Positions 49,798-58,775 of a stretch of DNA of 64,000 nucleotides are shown here, one piece after another. Both the position numbers and the translations under genes were made by a program. The stretch is taken from contig FR903579.1 in assembly GCA_000438115.1 (NCBI GenBank), positions 35,529 through 99,528 on the forward strand, written 5' to 3'. The notes under the pieces were generated by a model. That model saw nothing but the letters and a program-made list of their open reading frames with translations, searched no databases and had not been told where the DNA came from. Numbering within the stretch: the stretch's first letter is position 1; the number at the start of each line of letters is the position of its first letter. This DNA is from Prevotella sp. CAG:617. GTDB taxonomy: Bacteria; Bacteroidota; Bacteroidia; Bacteroidales; Bacteroidaceae.

Positions 49798-50889
49798 ATG
49801 GAAAACAAACGAACATGCCTTTACGAAAGACACTTAAAACAAAATGCAAAGATGACATCCTTTGGTGGATTTGAAATGCCGCTTGTGTATTCTTCTATCA
49901 TAAAAGAACATGAAGCAGTTAGAAATGCATGTGGTATATTTGATGTTTCACATATGGGTGAAATCATAGTTGCAGGAAAAGATGCAGAAAATTTTGTTCA
50001 ATATATATTTTCAAACGATATATCTGCAGCGGTTGTAGGTAAGATCTTTTATGGCTTCATGTTGTATCCTAATGGTGGAGTCGTTGATGATCTGTTGGTT
50101 TATAAACTTGCTGCCGACAAATTCTTATTAGTAGTTAATGCTGCTAATATAGATAAGGATTTTACGTGGATTTGTAACCAATCCAAGGCATTTCAAGTTG
50201 AAATAATAAATAAAAGCGATAGTTACGGACAAATCGCAATTCAAGGTCCTTTATCAGAGAAAATAATAGAACAAGAGCTTAAAATTTCATGTTCGGAATT
50301 GTCTTTTTATACTTTTAAATTCATTGCAATTAATGACTCAGATGTGCTGATAAGCCGTACAGGATATACAGGTGAAGATGGTTTTGAAATTTATGCAGAA
50401 CCTACTGTAATTCAACAAATCTGGGATACATTAATAGCATCAAAAACAGTCCAACCGTGTGGATTGGGGGCACGTGACACACTTCGATTCGAAGTCGGAT
50501 TACCTTTATATGGAAATGAATTGTCAGAACAGATTTCTCCTATAGAGGCGGGATTAAGTATTTTTGTCAAACTCGAAAAAGGTAATTTTATAGGTAAAGA
50601 AGCTGTAAAAATACAAAAGGAAGAAGGTGCTTCACGTAAACTTGTTGGAATAGAATTGAAGGATAAAGCTATTCCTCGCCATGGTTATGAGGTATATCAG
50701 AATAACAAAATTGTAGGTTATGTAACTACAGGATATTCTTCTATTTCCACAGGAAAAAGTGTTTGTATGGCATTGGTCGATCGACAATTTGCAAAAACAA
50801 ATGAAGTCCTGCAGATTTCTATTCACCGTAAATTACACGAAGGTATCGTAGCTTCAAAAAAATTCTATGCAAAACAATATAAAAAGTAA
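49798..50889 (+). CDS. gcvT: Glycine cleavage system T protein (aminomethyltransferase)
   Basis: GcvT transfers the methylene group from the H-protein intermediate to tetrahydrofolate, releasing ammonia. The 363 residues start with the acceptor-binding segment RHLKQNAKMTSFGGFEMPL. They include DVSHMGEIIVAGKDAE, YPNGGVVDDLLVYK (Asp of the folate site), SRTGYTGEDGFEIY and LRFEVGLPLYGNEL, and end ASKKFYAKQYK. All match the family. Followed by gcvH after 38 bp. Confidence 0.96.
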   Translation: MENKRTCLYERHLKQNAKMTSFGGFEMPLVYSSIIKEHEAVRNACGIFDVSHMGEIIVAGKDAENFVQYIFSNDISAAVVGKIFYGFMLYPNGGVVDDLLVYKLAADKFLLVVNAANIDKDFTWICNQSKAFQVEIINKSDSYGQIAIQGPLSEKIIEQELKISCSELSFYTFKFIAINDSDVLISRTGYTGEDGFEIYAEPTVIQQIWDTLIASKTVQPCGLGARDTLRFEVGLPLYGNELSEQISPIEAGLSIFVKLEKGNFIGKEAVKIQKEEGASRKLVGIELKDKAIPRHGYEVYQNNKIVGYVTTGYSSISTGKSVCMALVDRQFAKTNEVLQISIHRKLHEGIVASKKFYAKQYKK

Positions 50890-50927
50890 TTAATCCAGGT
50901 ACTATCCTGATAAAAATCTAATAAACT

Positions 50928-51308
50928 ATGGTAAAAGTAGAAAAAGACCTGTTATATACAGAGTCACATGAATTTGTAAAGATTGAAGGAGATTTTGGCT
51001 ATGTTGGAATAACTGACTATGCACAAGAACAATTGGGAAATGTCGTATATGTGGATATGCCAGAAGTCGGTGATGATGTTTCGGCTGGTGAAGAATTTGG
51101 AGCAGTCGAAAGCGTAAAAGCAGCAAGCGATTTAATATCTCCAATAAGCGGAACTGTTGTCGAAATTAATGAAAATCTTGAGGAGCAACCAGAATTAATT
51201 AATCAAGACGCTTTTGAAAATTGGATTATTAAGGTTCAATTATCTGATAAGTCAGAATTAGAAGGACTGATGGATGATGAGACATATATAAAATATTGTG
51301 AAAAATAA
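50928..51308 (+). CDS. gcvH: Glycine cleavage system H protein
   Basis: GcvH carries the lipoyl arm that shuttles the aminomethyl group between P, T and L proteins. The 126 residues have the lipoyl-lysine in GAVESVKAASDL near residue 64, plus the YVGITDYAQEQLGNVVYVDMPEVG N-terminal fold. Start is ATG at 50928. The gene is cut off from gcvPA by a perfect 14-bp hairpin (51313-51365). Confidence 0.96.
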   Translation: MVKVEKDLLYTESHEFVKIEGDFGYVGITDYAQEQLGNVVYVDMPEVGDDVSAGEEFGAVESVKAASDLISPISGTVVEINENLEEQPELINQDAFENWIIKVQLSDKSELEGLMDDETYIKYCEK

Positions 51309-51312
51309 CAGG

Positions 51313-51365
51313 CAAAAGAATAAGTCTATTGAGATAAATTCTACCCTCATTGACTTATTCTTTTG
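51313..51365 (+). terminator. Intercistronic hairpin between gcvH and gcvPA
   Basis: Perfect arms 51313-51326 and 51352-51365, with partial extension inward. The right arm contains TTATTCTTTTG. It could be a terminator or a processing signal; see the finding. Confidence 0.7.
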
Positions 51366-51384
51366 TTATATTAACCTTACTACT

Positions 51385-52725
51385 ATGATGTCATACAAAT
51401 TCTTTCCGCATACAGAGGATGACATACAAGCAATGCTACGACTTTTAGGAATATCATCTATTGAAGAACTATATAAAGATGTTCCCAAAGAATTAAGATT
51501 GCACAAAGCACTTGATCTGCCTTCTTCAAAATCAGAATTAGAAGTTCGTGGAATATTCAAGAACTTAGAGAAGAAAAATAAAACATTAAAATGTTTTGCT
51601 GGCGTCGGTGCATATGATCATTATACTCCAAGTATAATTACGTACATTGCAAATCGATCTGAATTTCAGACTTCCTACACTCCGTATCAGGCAGAAATAT
51701 CGCAAGGTACTTTACAGTATATATTTGAGTACCAAACTATGATGGCCGATCTAACGGGCATGGATATTTCTAATGCCAGTATGTATGATGGTGCGACAGC
51801 AACGGCTGAAGCTATGATGATGTCTGTTGCTTCTAGTAAGAAAAGAAAAAAGGTTTTAGTTTCTTCAACTTTACTCCCTCAGACAATAGAAGTTCTTCAT
51901 ACATATGCAAAATTTCATCATATAGATCTGATTCTCGTCAAGTCTGTAGAAGGAACAACATCTGTGGACGAGATAAATTTATATTTACAAAATGATGATA
52001 TTGCAGGAGTTATAGTACCATTAGTGAACTATTATGGGATAATAGAAGATCTGAGCAGTTTGTCTGATGTCTGTCATAAGCATAAAGCTTTATTGATAAT
52101 CAATTCTCCTGCATCTCCCCTAGGCGTACTTAAGTCGCCGGGAGAACTAGGAGCAGATATTGCATGTGGTGAGGCTCAATCATTAGGTATACCTTTGTCT
52201 TATGGTGGTCCCTATATAGGATACTTATGTACGAATGATTCTTTGGTTCGAAAAATGCCTGGACGTCTTGTTGGAGGTACAGTTGATTCTGATGGAAATC
52301 GAGCCTTTGTCTTAACTATGCAAGCTCGCGAACAGCATATCCGTCGTGAAAAAGCGACTTCAAACATATGTACCTCACAAGGTCTAATGTGTTTATATGT
52401 AGCAATGTATTTGTCTTTGATGGGGACAGACGGATTAAGGGAAGTAAATCAAATGTCTTTTCAAGGCGCACATTATTTATATGATGAGTTGCTGAAAACC
52501 CATAAATTCGAACCTGTTTTTAACAAGCCATTTTTTAATGAATTCTGTTTACAGTTGACCTCAGGAACAGCACAGGATTTAATTGACTACTGCGCAGAGT
52601 TTGGATTTCTGGCTGGATGCACAGTAAAAGATCACACCAACTGTATACTCTTTTGTGTAACAGAGAAAAACAGTAAAGAAAATATTGACGACTTGGTAAA
52701 GGTAATAAAATCTTTTAATGCATAG
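51385..52725 (+). CDS. gcvPA: Glycine dehydrogenase (decarboxylating) subunit 1
   Basis: This is the N-terminal half of the two-part P protein that decarboxylates glycine and passes the aminomethyl to GcvH. I start at one of two adjacent ATG codons (51385 or 51388, MSYKFFPHTEDDIQ); the frame extends back to the end of gcvH, but that leader covers the hairpin. About 446 residues show FAGVGAYDHYTPSIITYIANR and YQTMMADLTGMDISNASMYDGATA. It has no PLP lysine itself; the partner is gcvPB, 10 bp downstream. Confidence 0.95.
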   Translation: MMSYKFFPHTEDDIQAMLRLLGISSIEELYKDVPKELRLHKALDLPSSKSELEVRGIFKNLEKKNKTLKCFAGVGAYDHYTPSIITYIANRSEFQTSYTPYQAEISQGTLQYIFEYQTMMADLTGMDISNASMYDGATATAEAMMMSVASSKKRKKVLVSSTLLPQTIEVLHTYAKFHHIDLILVKSVEGTTSVDEINLYLQNDDIAGVIVPLVNYYGIIEDLSSLSDVCHKHKALLIINSPASPLGVLKSPGELGADIACGEAQSLGIPLSYGGPYIGYLCTNDSLVRKMPGRLVGGTVDSDGNRAFVLTMQAREQHIRREKATSNICTSQGLMCLYVAMYLSLMGTDGLREVNQMSFQGAHYLYDELLKTHKFEPVFNKPFFNEFCLQLTSGTAQDLIDYCAEFGFLAGCTVKDHTNCILFCVTEKNSKENIDDLVKVIKSFNA

Positions 52726-52735
52726 GAGGTAGGTT

Positions 52736-54238
52736 ATGAACAATAAATATTATGGAAGTCTAATCTTTGAACTGTCAAAAAAAGGGCGCCGTGGTTATTC
52801 TCTACCCAAGAGAGAATATGACAATCAATATGCGATGGAAAAATTATTGCCACAAAATTTTTTCCGTAACAACAGTATAAGTCTTCCTGAAGTAGATGAG
52901 CCCACTGTTGTAAGGCATTATACAAATATGAGCAACAATAATTTTGGCGTGGACTCAGGATTTTATCCTTTGGGAAGTTGCACCATGAAATATAATCCAA
53001 AGATTAACGAAGAAGTTGTATCAAATACAAACTTCTCAGAATTGCATCCTTCTCAGCCTATGCATACTGTACAAGGAGCTTTGGAATTATATTATGAGGT
53101 GCAACGTATGCTTTCTGAAATTTCCGGACTGAGTCAATTTACCTTAAATCCGTATGCTGGAGCACATGGTGAATTAACGGGCTTGATGATTATGCGTTCC
53201 TATCATGCAAAGCGAAATGACAATAAACGGAATAAAGTGATTATTCCTAATTCTGCGCATGGAACCAATCCTGCTTCAGCTGCCGTATGTGGATTACAGG
53301 TTGTTGAAGTTAAGACTTCATCTGACGGAACTGTAGATTTGGAAGACCTCAAACCGCTTTTAAATGATGAAATCGCGGGAATGATGATGACGAATCCAAA
53401 TACTTTGGGAATTTTTGAAAAAGATATTCCTCAAATAGCAAAATTAATACATGACTGTGGCGGTTTGATGTATTATGATGGAGCCAATTTAAATCCGATG
53501 TTAGGGGTATGCAGACCAGGTGATATGGGATTCGATATCATGCATATAAATTTGCATAAGACCTTTTCTACTCCACATGGAGGAGGTGGTCCTGGATCCG
53601 GGCCTGTTGGAGTAAGAACTGGCCTGGAAGAATTCCTGCCTAATCCACGGGTCATAAAAACCGCAAGCAATACATATGCAATTCAATGTACAAATAATGC
53701 ATTAGGCCAAATCTCCTCTTTTCTTGGGAATTTTGGAATAATTGAGCGTGCATACGCGTATTTATTATCACTAGGCAAGGAAGGAATTTCAGAAGTTGGA
53801 AAATTGGCGACTTTAAATGCTAATTATATAAAGGAGTCCTTGAAAGATTATTATAATCTTCCCATAAAAGGACTATGCAAGCATGAGTTCGTTTTTGATG
53901 GATTACGTTCAGAATATGGAGGCGAACATACTGATTCTGATTGTGTAAAAACGTTGGATGTTGCTAAACGTTTGTTGGACTATGGGGTTCATGCTCCTAC
54001 GATCTACTTTCCTCTCCTTTTCCATGAAGCAATGATGATTGAGCCGACGGAAACTGAAAGCAAAGAAACTCTTGATGCATTCATTGATATCATGAAAAAA
54101 ATTGCCAATGAAGCAAAAGAACAGCGCAATGTACTGAAGTCTGCGCCGTTGCATACTCCAGTTAAACGTCTTGATGATGTCAAAGCCGTTAAAGAGCCTC
54201 ATTTTACTTATAAATCATATTTAAAAGAACAAGAATGA
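52736..54238 (+). CDS. gcvPB: Glycine dehydrogenase (decarboxylating) subunit 2
   Basis: The C-terminal half of the P protein carries PLP. Motifs are PLGSCTMKYNPKINEE, NPYAGAHGELTGLMIM, IPNSAHGTNPASA, and the Schiff-base Lys in HINLHKTFSTPHGGGGPGSG near residue 272. The 500 residues are typical of the split archaeal/Bacteroidota type. An AGGAGG-like stretch (ggaggtaggtt) before the ATG is an unusually good ribosome-binding site for this genome. lpd follows at one base after the stop. Confidence 0.96.
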   Translation: MNNKYYGSLIFELSKKGRRGYSLPKREYDNQYAMEKLLPQNFFRNNSISLPEVDEPTVVRHYTNMSNNNFGVDSGFYPLGSCTMKYNPKINEEVVSNTNFSELHPSQPMHTVQGALELYYEVQRMLSEISGLSQFTLNPYAGAHGELTGLMIMRSYHAKRNDNKRNKVIIPNSAHGTNPASAAVCGLQVVEVKTSSDGTVDLEDLKPLLNDEIAGMMMTNPNTLGIFEKDIPQIAKLIHDCGGLMYYDGANLNPMLGVCRPGDMGFDIMHINLHKTFSTPHGGGGPGSGPVGVRTGLEEFLPNPRVIKTASNTYAIQCTNNALGQISSFLGNFGIIERAYAYLLSLGKEGISEVGKLATLNANYIKESLKDYYNLPIKGLCKHEFVFDGLRSEYGGEHTDSDCVKTLDVAKRLLDYGVHAPTIYFPLLFHEAMMIEPTETESKETLDAFIDIMKKIANEAKEQRNVLKSAPLHTPVKRLDDVKAVKEPHFTYKSYLKEQE

Positions 54239-54239
54239 T

Positions 54240-55592
54240 ATGATCCATGCAAATTTAATAATTATAGGAGCTGGTCCTGGCGGTTATGAAACAGCAATTT
54301 CCGCTGCCAAAAAGGGATTGCAAGTCATTCTGATTGAAGCTCAAAAAACCGGTGGAACTTGTTTGAATGAAGGATGCATACCAACAAAATGCCTTCACAA
54401 GAATGCAGAATTTTTGTTGGAGTTGGGGTATGCTGACAAATTGGGTGTAACGGTGTCTGCATCACATCCTGATATTCATCAGGTCATGAATCGTAAAAAC
54501 GAGATTGTTTCTACACTCTCCCAAGGTGTAAAGACGTTGATTAATATTCCAGGTTTAAACTTAGTTAGGGGAAAAGCTTATTTTGTTGACAAGCACGTTG
54601 TTGGAATAGAGAATACGACTGAACAATATACTGCAGAAAACATTATTATTGCAATAGGTTCTATTACTAGAATTCTTCAGATAAAAGGTATAGATCTTCC
54701 CGGAGTACTCACCTCAACGTCAATATTAAATATCGATTACATTCCACAATCACTTTGTGTGATTGGTGGAGGTGTTATAGGTCTTGAATTTGCATCAATT
54801 TTTAGTGCTTTAGGAAGTCATGTCACTGTGATTGAATTTTGCAAGGAGATTTTACCAAATCTGGACTCAGAAATTGCTAAACGCTTAAGAATGACATTAA
54901 AACAGAGAGGCATCAACGTAATTACACAAGCTGGAGTCACGTCTTTATCCCAAGAAGAAGGCGGCCTATCTGTTTCTTATGAATGCAAAGGAAAGACTTT
55001 ACAATGTTTGGCTCAAAATGTTTTGTGTGCAATAGGTAGACAAGCTAATGTAAAAGCATTGAACCTGTCTGATATAGGAATTGAATATAATGAGAAAGGC
55101 ATCACTGTTGATGAGCATTTACAAACAAACGTCAAAGGCGTTTTTGCAATCGGCGATATTAATGGAAAATGCCAGTTGGCACATGCTGCAGTTGCACAAG
55201 GTACAGTTGTATTAGATTATCTCCTAAATCAAAAAACAACAGTTCATTTAGATCTCATGCCATCAGTCGTTTTTACTATTCCCGAAGTAGCATCCATTGG
55301 TATGAGTGAAGATTTGTGTAAGAAGAACAATCTTTCATATAATATTCATAAATCCTTTTATCGGGCCAATGGTAAAGCCCTGGCAATGAATGCAACAGAC
55401 GGAATTGTAAAGATTATCTCGGATTCAGCCACAGGTAAGATTTTAGGATGTCATATGTATGGAGCACATGCCTCTGATATCATTCAGGAAATAGTTTCAT
55501 TAATGTATTTCTCGGGAACAATAAATGATTTACGATCTATCATACATTCACATCCGACCTTGAGTGAAACAATTTTAGAAGCTGTAAAATAA
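54240..55592 (+). CDS. lpd: Dihydrolipoyl dehydrogenase
   Basis: The L protein reoxidises dihydrolipoyl-GcvH with NAD. The 450-residue flavoprotein has the FAD site IIGAGPGGYETAISA, the redox cystines in GGTCLNEGCIPTKCL near residue 36-50, the NAD site VIGGGVIGLEFASIF, FAIGDINGKCQLAHAAVAQG and the C-terminal base in HSHPTLSETILEA. Its location as the last gene of the glycine cleavage cluster suggests a dedicated L protein. Confidence 0.96.
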   Translation: MIHANLIIIGAGPGGYETAISAAKKGLQVILIEAQKTGGTCLNEGCIPTKCLHKNAEFLLELGYADKLGVTVSASHPDIHQVMNRKNEIVSTLSQGVKTLINIPGLNLVRGKAYFVDKHVVGIENTTEQYTAENIIIAIGSITRILQIKGIDLPGVLTSTSILNIDYIPQSLCVIGGGVIGLEFASIFSALGSHVTVIEFCKEILPNLDSEIAKRLRMTLKQRGINVITQAGVTSLSQEEGGLSVSYECKGKTLQCLAQNVLCAIGRQANVKALNLSDIGIEYNEKGITVDEHLQTNVKGVFAIGDINGKCQLAHAAVAQGTVVLDYLLNQKTTVHLDLMPSVVFTIPEVASIGMSEDLCKKNNLSYNIHKSFYRANGKALAMNATDGIVKIISDSATGKILGCHMYGAHASDIIQEIVSLMYFSGTINDLRSIIHSHPTLSETILEAVK

Positions 55593-55618
55593 CGGCAATA
55601 GGAATTCTTTTTTAATAA

Positions 55619-55660
55619 AAACAAGATGCCTTGAAAACTGAAATAAAAGGCATCTTGTTT
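55619..55660 (+). terminator. Terminator of the gcv cluster
   Basis: A perfect 14-bp stem (55619-55632 with 55647-55660) ending in a T-run. Confidence 0.85.
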
Positions 55661-55788
55661 ATTTTATGTCAGATAAAAATTATGTGACTCGCTACTATAA
55701 AAATATTATTTTATTTGATATGTTTGCAATTTCCCATGCAGTATATGGCATTATGCAATGAAATATTAATTTTCTTTAACCACGTACT

Positions 55789-55820
55789 ATTGCTTATATA
55801 AATATGTATTTGTACTTTTG
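55789..55820 (+). promoter_or_regulatory. Promoter of the SPOR lipoprotein
   Basis: ATTG at 55789-55792 (one mismatch to TTTG), 20 bp, then TACTTTTG at 55813-55820, which matches TAnnTTTG. Confidence 0.6.
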
Positions 55821-55851
55821 CTAAAAGTAAACTCAAAACACACAGTATAAC

Positions 55852-56364
55852 ATGAAAAAATACCTTGTTTTAGCTATTGCTTTTGGAGCAATTGTTTCAT
55901 TTACCTCGTGTAAGTCAAGTGAAAGTGCTTATCGCAAAGCATATGAAAAAGCACAAGCTCAAGAAAGAAATCAAGCAAATTCGAGCAACAATGATGAATC
56001 ACAAGTTGTTGTTGCTAACAATACAAATACGACTCCGGTTCAATAGCAAACGACAACATCTGATAGTAATGTAGATGTTCGTACAATTGCAGGAGGTATA
56101 ACTGTGGTGAATGGAAGCGGAATAAAAGCATATAGCGTAGTTGTCGGAAGTTTCTCTGTACAAACAAATGCTGAAGGGCTGCAGTCTACACTGAAGGAAA
56201 AAGGTTATAGCGCACAAGTTGTAAAAACTAATGAGACTATTAACGGTATTACGGGATGGTATAGAGTTATAGCTTCAACATACGATGATAAAAGTTCTGC
56301 TATACAGTCTCGCGAACAGTTAAAGAGCCTATATCCTGACGCTTGGTTGCTCTACAATAAATAA
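55852..56364 (+). pseudogene. SPOR-domain lipoprotein interrupted by an in-frame amber codon
   Basis: One continuous frame of 171 codons contains a TAG at codon 65 (56044-56046). Before it is a lipoprotein signal (MKKYLVLAIAFGAIVSFTSC, lipobox ending at Cys20) and a charged coil SSESAYRKAYEKAQAQERN. After it the same frame continues QTTTSDSNVDVRTIAGGIT and then a SPOR domain (AYSVVVGSFSVQTNAEGLQ to WLLYNK), which binds denuded peptidoglycan. A CAG to TAG change would join the halves. The context is CAA-TAG-CAA. It has its own promoter and terminator. Either a recent nonsense mutation, a sequence error, or readthrough; the product is uncertain. Confidence 0.85.
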
Positions 56365-56375
56365 AATATTGACAG

Positions 56376-56404
56376 AGGAATACACAGTAAAAAGGTGTAT
56401 TCCT
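56376..56404 (+). terminator. Terminator after the SPOR gene
   Basis: A perfect 10-bp stem (56376-56385 with 56395-56404) with T residues following. Confidence 0.75.
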
Positions 56405-56454
56405 TTCTTGATTTAGAAAAATAAGTAAAATAACAATTTTATATATCTGTAATT

Positions 56455-57495
56455 ATGAAAAAAAGAATTTTAGTAACAGGTGGAACTGGTTTCATCGGTT
56501 CTCATACAACGGTAGAGTTGCAACAGGCTGGATATGATGTTGTAATCGTTGACAACCTTTCAAATTCAAAAGAAGATGTAATTGATGGTATTGAAAAAAT
56601 TACAGGTGTTCGTCCGGATTTTGAAAAAGTAGATTGCTGCGACAAGGATGCTTTGGAAGGCGTCTTTAAGAAATACTCAAACATTAGTGGCGTAATTCAC
56701 TTTGCCGCAAGTAAAGCTGTTGGAGAAAGCGTTGAAAAACCTTTGATGTATTATAAAAATAATATTCTTTCGTTGGTAAATTTATTGGAATTGTTGCCCC
56801 AATATAATGTCAAAGGTATTATTTTCTCTTCATCATGTACCGTATATGGAGAACCCGATCCCGAAAATCTTCCGGTAACAGAATTGGCTCCCATCAAGAC
56901 TGCCGAAAGTCCTTATGGTAACACCAAACAAATTAACGAAGAAATTATTCAGGATTTTGCAAAAAGTGGTGCTCCAATAAGTGCTATTATTTTGCGGTAT
57001 TTTAATCCAATTGGAGCACATCCGACAGCAATTATTGGAGAAATGCCGAATGGTGTTCCTGCAAATTTGATTCCCTATTTGACTCAAACCGCTATTGGTA
57101 TTAGAGAAAAATTGATGGTGTTTGGAGATGACTATAATACGCCTGACGGCTCTTGCATCCGCGACTTCATCTATGTAGTAGACCTTGCAAAAGCACACGT
57201 ATGTGCAATGAAACGTATTGTTGAAGGGGAAAATGAAGATCCTGTTGAAATTTATAATGTAGGAACGGGTAAAGGTGTTTCTGTTCTTGAATTAATTAAT
57301 ACTTTCGAAAAATGCACTGGCGTAAAATTGAACTATGAAATAGTAGGCAGAAGAGCTGGTGATATCGAAAAAGTTTGGGGAAATGTTGAAAAAGCCAATA
57401 AGGTGTTAGGTTGGAAAGCTGAACATACTTTGGAAGACTCACTTTCTTCTGCTTGGAAGTGGCAACAGGAGCTCCGTAAAAGAGGCATTATGTAA
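56455..57495 (+). CDS. galE: UDP-glucose 4-epimerase
   Basis: GalE interconverts UDP-glucose and UDP-galactose for polysaccharide synthesis. The 346-residue SDR protein has the NAD-binding VTGGTGFIGSHT near residue 6-17, the SSSCTVYG strand and the catalytic Tyr-Lys in SPYGNTK. It also has RYFNPIGAHP and VFGDDYNTPDGSCIRDFIYVVDLA, all as in classical GalE. It stands alone. A hairpin follows at 57531-57562. Confidence 0.95.
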   Translation: MKKRILVTGGTGFIGSHTTVELQQAGYDVVIVDNLSNSKEDVIDGIEKITGVRPDFEKVDCCDKDALEGVFKKYSNISGVIHFAASKAVGESVEKPLMYYKNNILSLVNLLELLPQYNVKGIIFSSSCTVYGEPDPENLPVTELAPIKTAESPYGNTKQINEEIIQDFAKSGAPISAIILRYFNPIGAHPTAIIGEMPNGVPANLIPYLTQTAIGIREKLMVFGDDYNTPDGSCIRDFIYVVDLAKAHVCAMKRIVEGENEDPVEIYNVGTGKGVSVLELINTFEKCTGVKLNYEIVGRRAGDIEKVWGNVEKANKVLGWKAEHTLEDSLSSAWKWQQELRKRGIM

Positions 57496-57530
57496 ATAAA
57501 CCTGACACAATATAAATATTAATTTTATTC

Positions 57531-57562
57531 GGGCGGATAAGTCGTAACAGAATTATCCGCCC
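57531..57562 (+). terminator. Terminator after galE
   Basis: A perfect 10-bp GC-rich stem (57531-57540 with 57553-57562) followed by TTTT. Its end almost touches the nspC reading frame. Confidence 0.8.
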
Positions 57563-57578
57563 TTTTATGCAAAAATAT

Positions 57579-58760
57579 ATGCGTAAAACCACAATCCCAC
57601 ACATCGACAGTTGTGAAACACCCTATTATCTGGTAGATGAAAAACATCTGAGGGAAAATTTGGAGCTAATCCGGAGAATTTCGGATAGAAGCCAAACCGA
57701 ATTTATTTTAGCTTTTAAGGCTTTTGCCCTATGGAAGACATTTGAAATATTTAGGGATTATATAACACATACAACGGCTTCTTCTGTTAATGAAGCGCAG
57801 CTTTCCTTTTTAGAATTTGGAACTAAGGCACATACATACTCACCTGCCTATGAAAAGAAAAGTTTTAATACGATTTTGGAATGCAGTAGCCATATCACAT
57901 TCAATAGTTGGTCGCAATTTGAAACATTCGAATCTGATGTTCGAAAATATAACGAAAGTCATAATGATCAAATCTATTGCGGAATTCGAATAAATCCTGA
58001 ATATAGCAATATCAAAACAACACTATATAATCCATGTGCGCCAGGTTCAAGATTTGGAGTCTTGGCAAAAGACATGCCGTCTACCCTCCCCCAACAAATT
58101 ACCGGGTTGCATTGTCACAATCATTGTGAAAGCTCGGCTGAGGACTTTGTACAAACCATTGCTGCGATTGAAGAAAAATTCGGAAAATGGCTACCTCAAA
58201 TTAAATGGATCAATTTTGGCGGAGGACATTTAGTAACGCGCGAAGGATATAATACAGAATTGCTCATTCGTACATTATGTGATTTCCATAAGCGTCATCC
58301 TAATGTTAAAACCATTATGGAACCTGGTTCAGCATTTGCTTGGCAAACAGGAGCTTTGGTGGCAGAAGTTGTGGATGTAGTAAAAAACCATGATATAGCA
58401 ACTGCAATAGTAAATGTTAGCTTTACCTGTCATATGCCGGATTGTTTGGAAATGCCATATAATCCTTATATACAAGGTGCTATGCATGTTGATGAATCAA
58501 AAAATATAAGTTATCCATATCTTTATAGAATAGGAGGAAATAGCTGTTTGAGTGGCGATTTTATGGGGTTATGGCAATTTGACCACCCTCTTTCAGTTGG
58601 TGAAAAGATTATTTTTGAAGATATGATCCATTATACTACAGTAAAGACAAATATGTTTAACGGCATAGAACATCCCGCAATATTTTTGCAACGTGCGGAC
58701 GGAACATTACAATGTTTACGCAAGTATACTTATGAAGATTACAAAAACAGAATGTGCTAA
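57579..58760 (+). CDS. nspC: Carboxynorspermidine/carboxyspermidine decarboxylase
   Basis: NspC decarboxylates carboxyspermidine or carboxynorspermidine to make polyamines without S-adenosylmethionine decarboxylase. I start at ATG 57579 (MRKTTIPHIDSCETPYYLVD); an in-frame ATG at 57567 sits right after the terminator T-run. The 393-residue PLP enzyme has the Schiff-base Lys in ILAFKAFALWK near residue 43 and HCHNHCESSAEDF. It also has FGGGHLVTREGYN (phosphate loop) and VSFTCHMPDCLEMPYNP (Cys-Asp partner site). It lies 15 bp upstream of the OPT gene. Confidence 0.93.
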   Translation: MRKTTIPHIDSCETPYYLVDEKHLRENLELIRRISDRSQTEFILAFKAFALWKTFEIFRDYITHTTASSVNEAQLSFLEFGTKAHTYSPAYEKKSFNTILECSSHITFNSWSQFETFESDVRKYNESHNDQIYCGIRINPEYSNIKTTLYNPCAPGSRFGVLAKDMPSTLPQQITGLHCHNHCESSAEDFVQTIAAIEEKFGKWLPQIKWINFGGGHLVTREGYNTELLIRTLCDFHKRHPNVKTIMEPGSAFAWQTGALVAEVVDVVKNHDIATAIVNVSFTCHMPDCLEMPYNPYIQGAMHVDESKNISYPYLYRIGGNSCLSGDFMGLWQFDHPLSVGEKIIFEDMIHYTTVKTNMFNGIEHPAIFLQRADGTLQCLRKYTYEDYKNRMC

Positions 58761-58775
58761 TTTAATTGTTTGATT

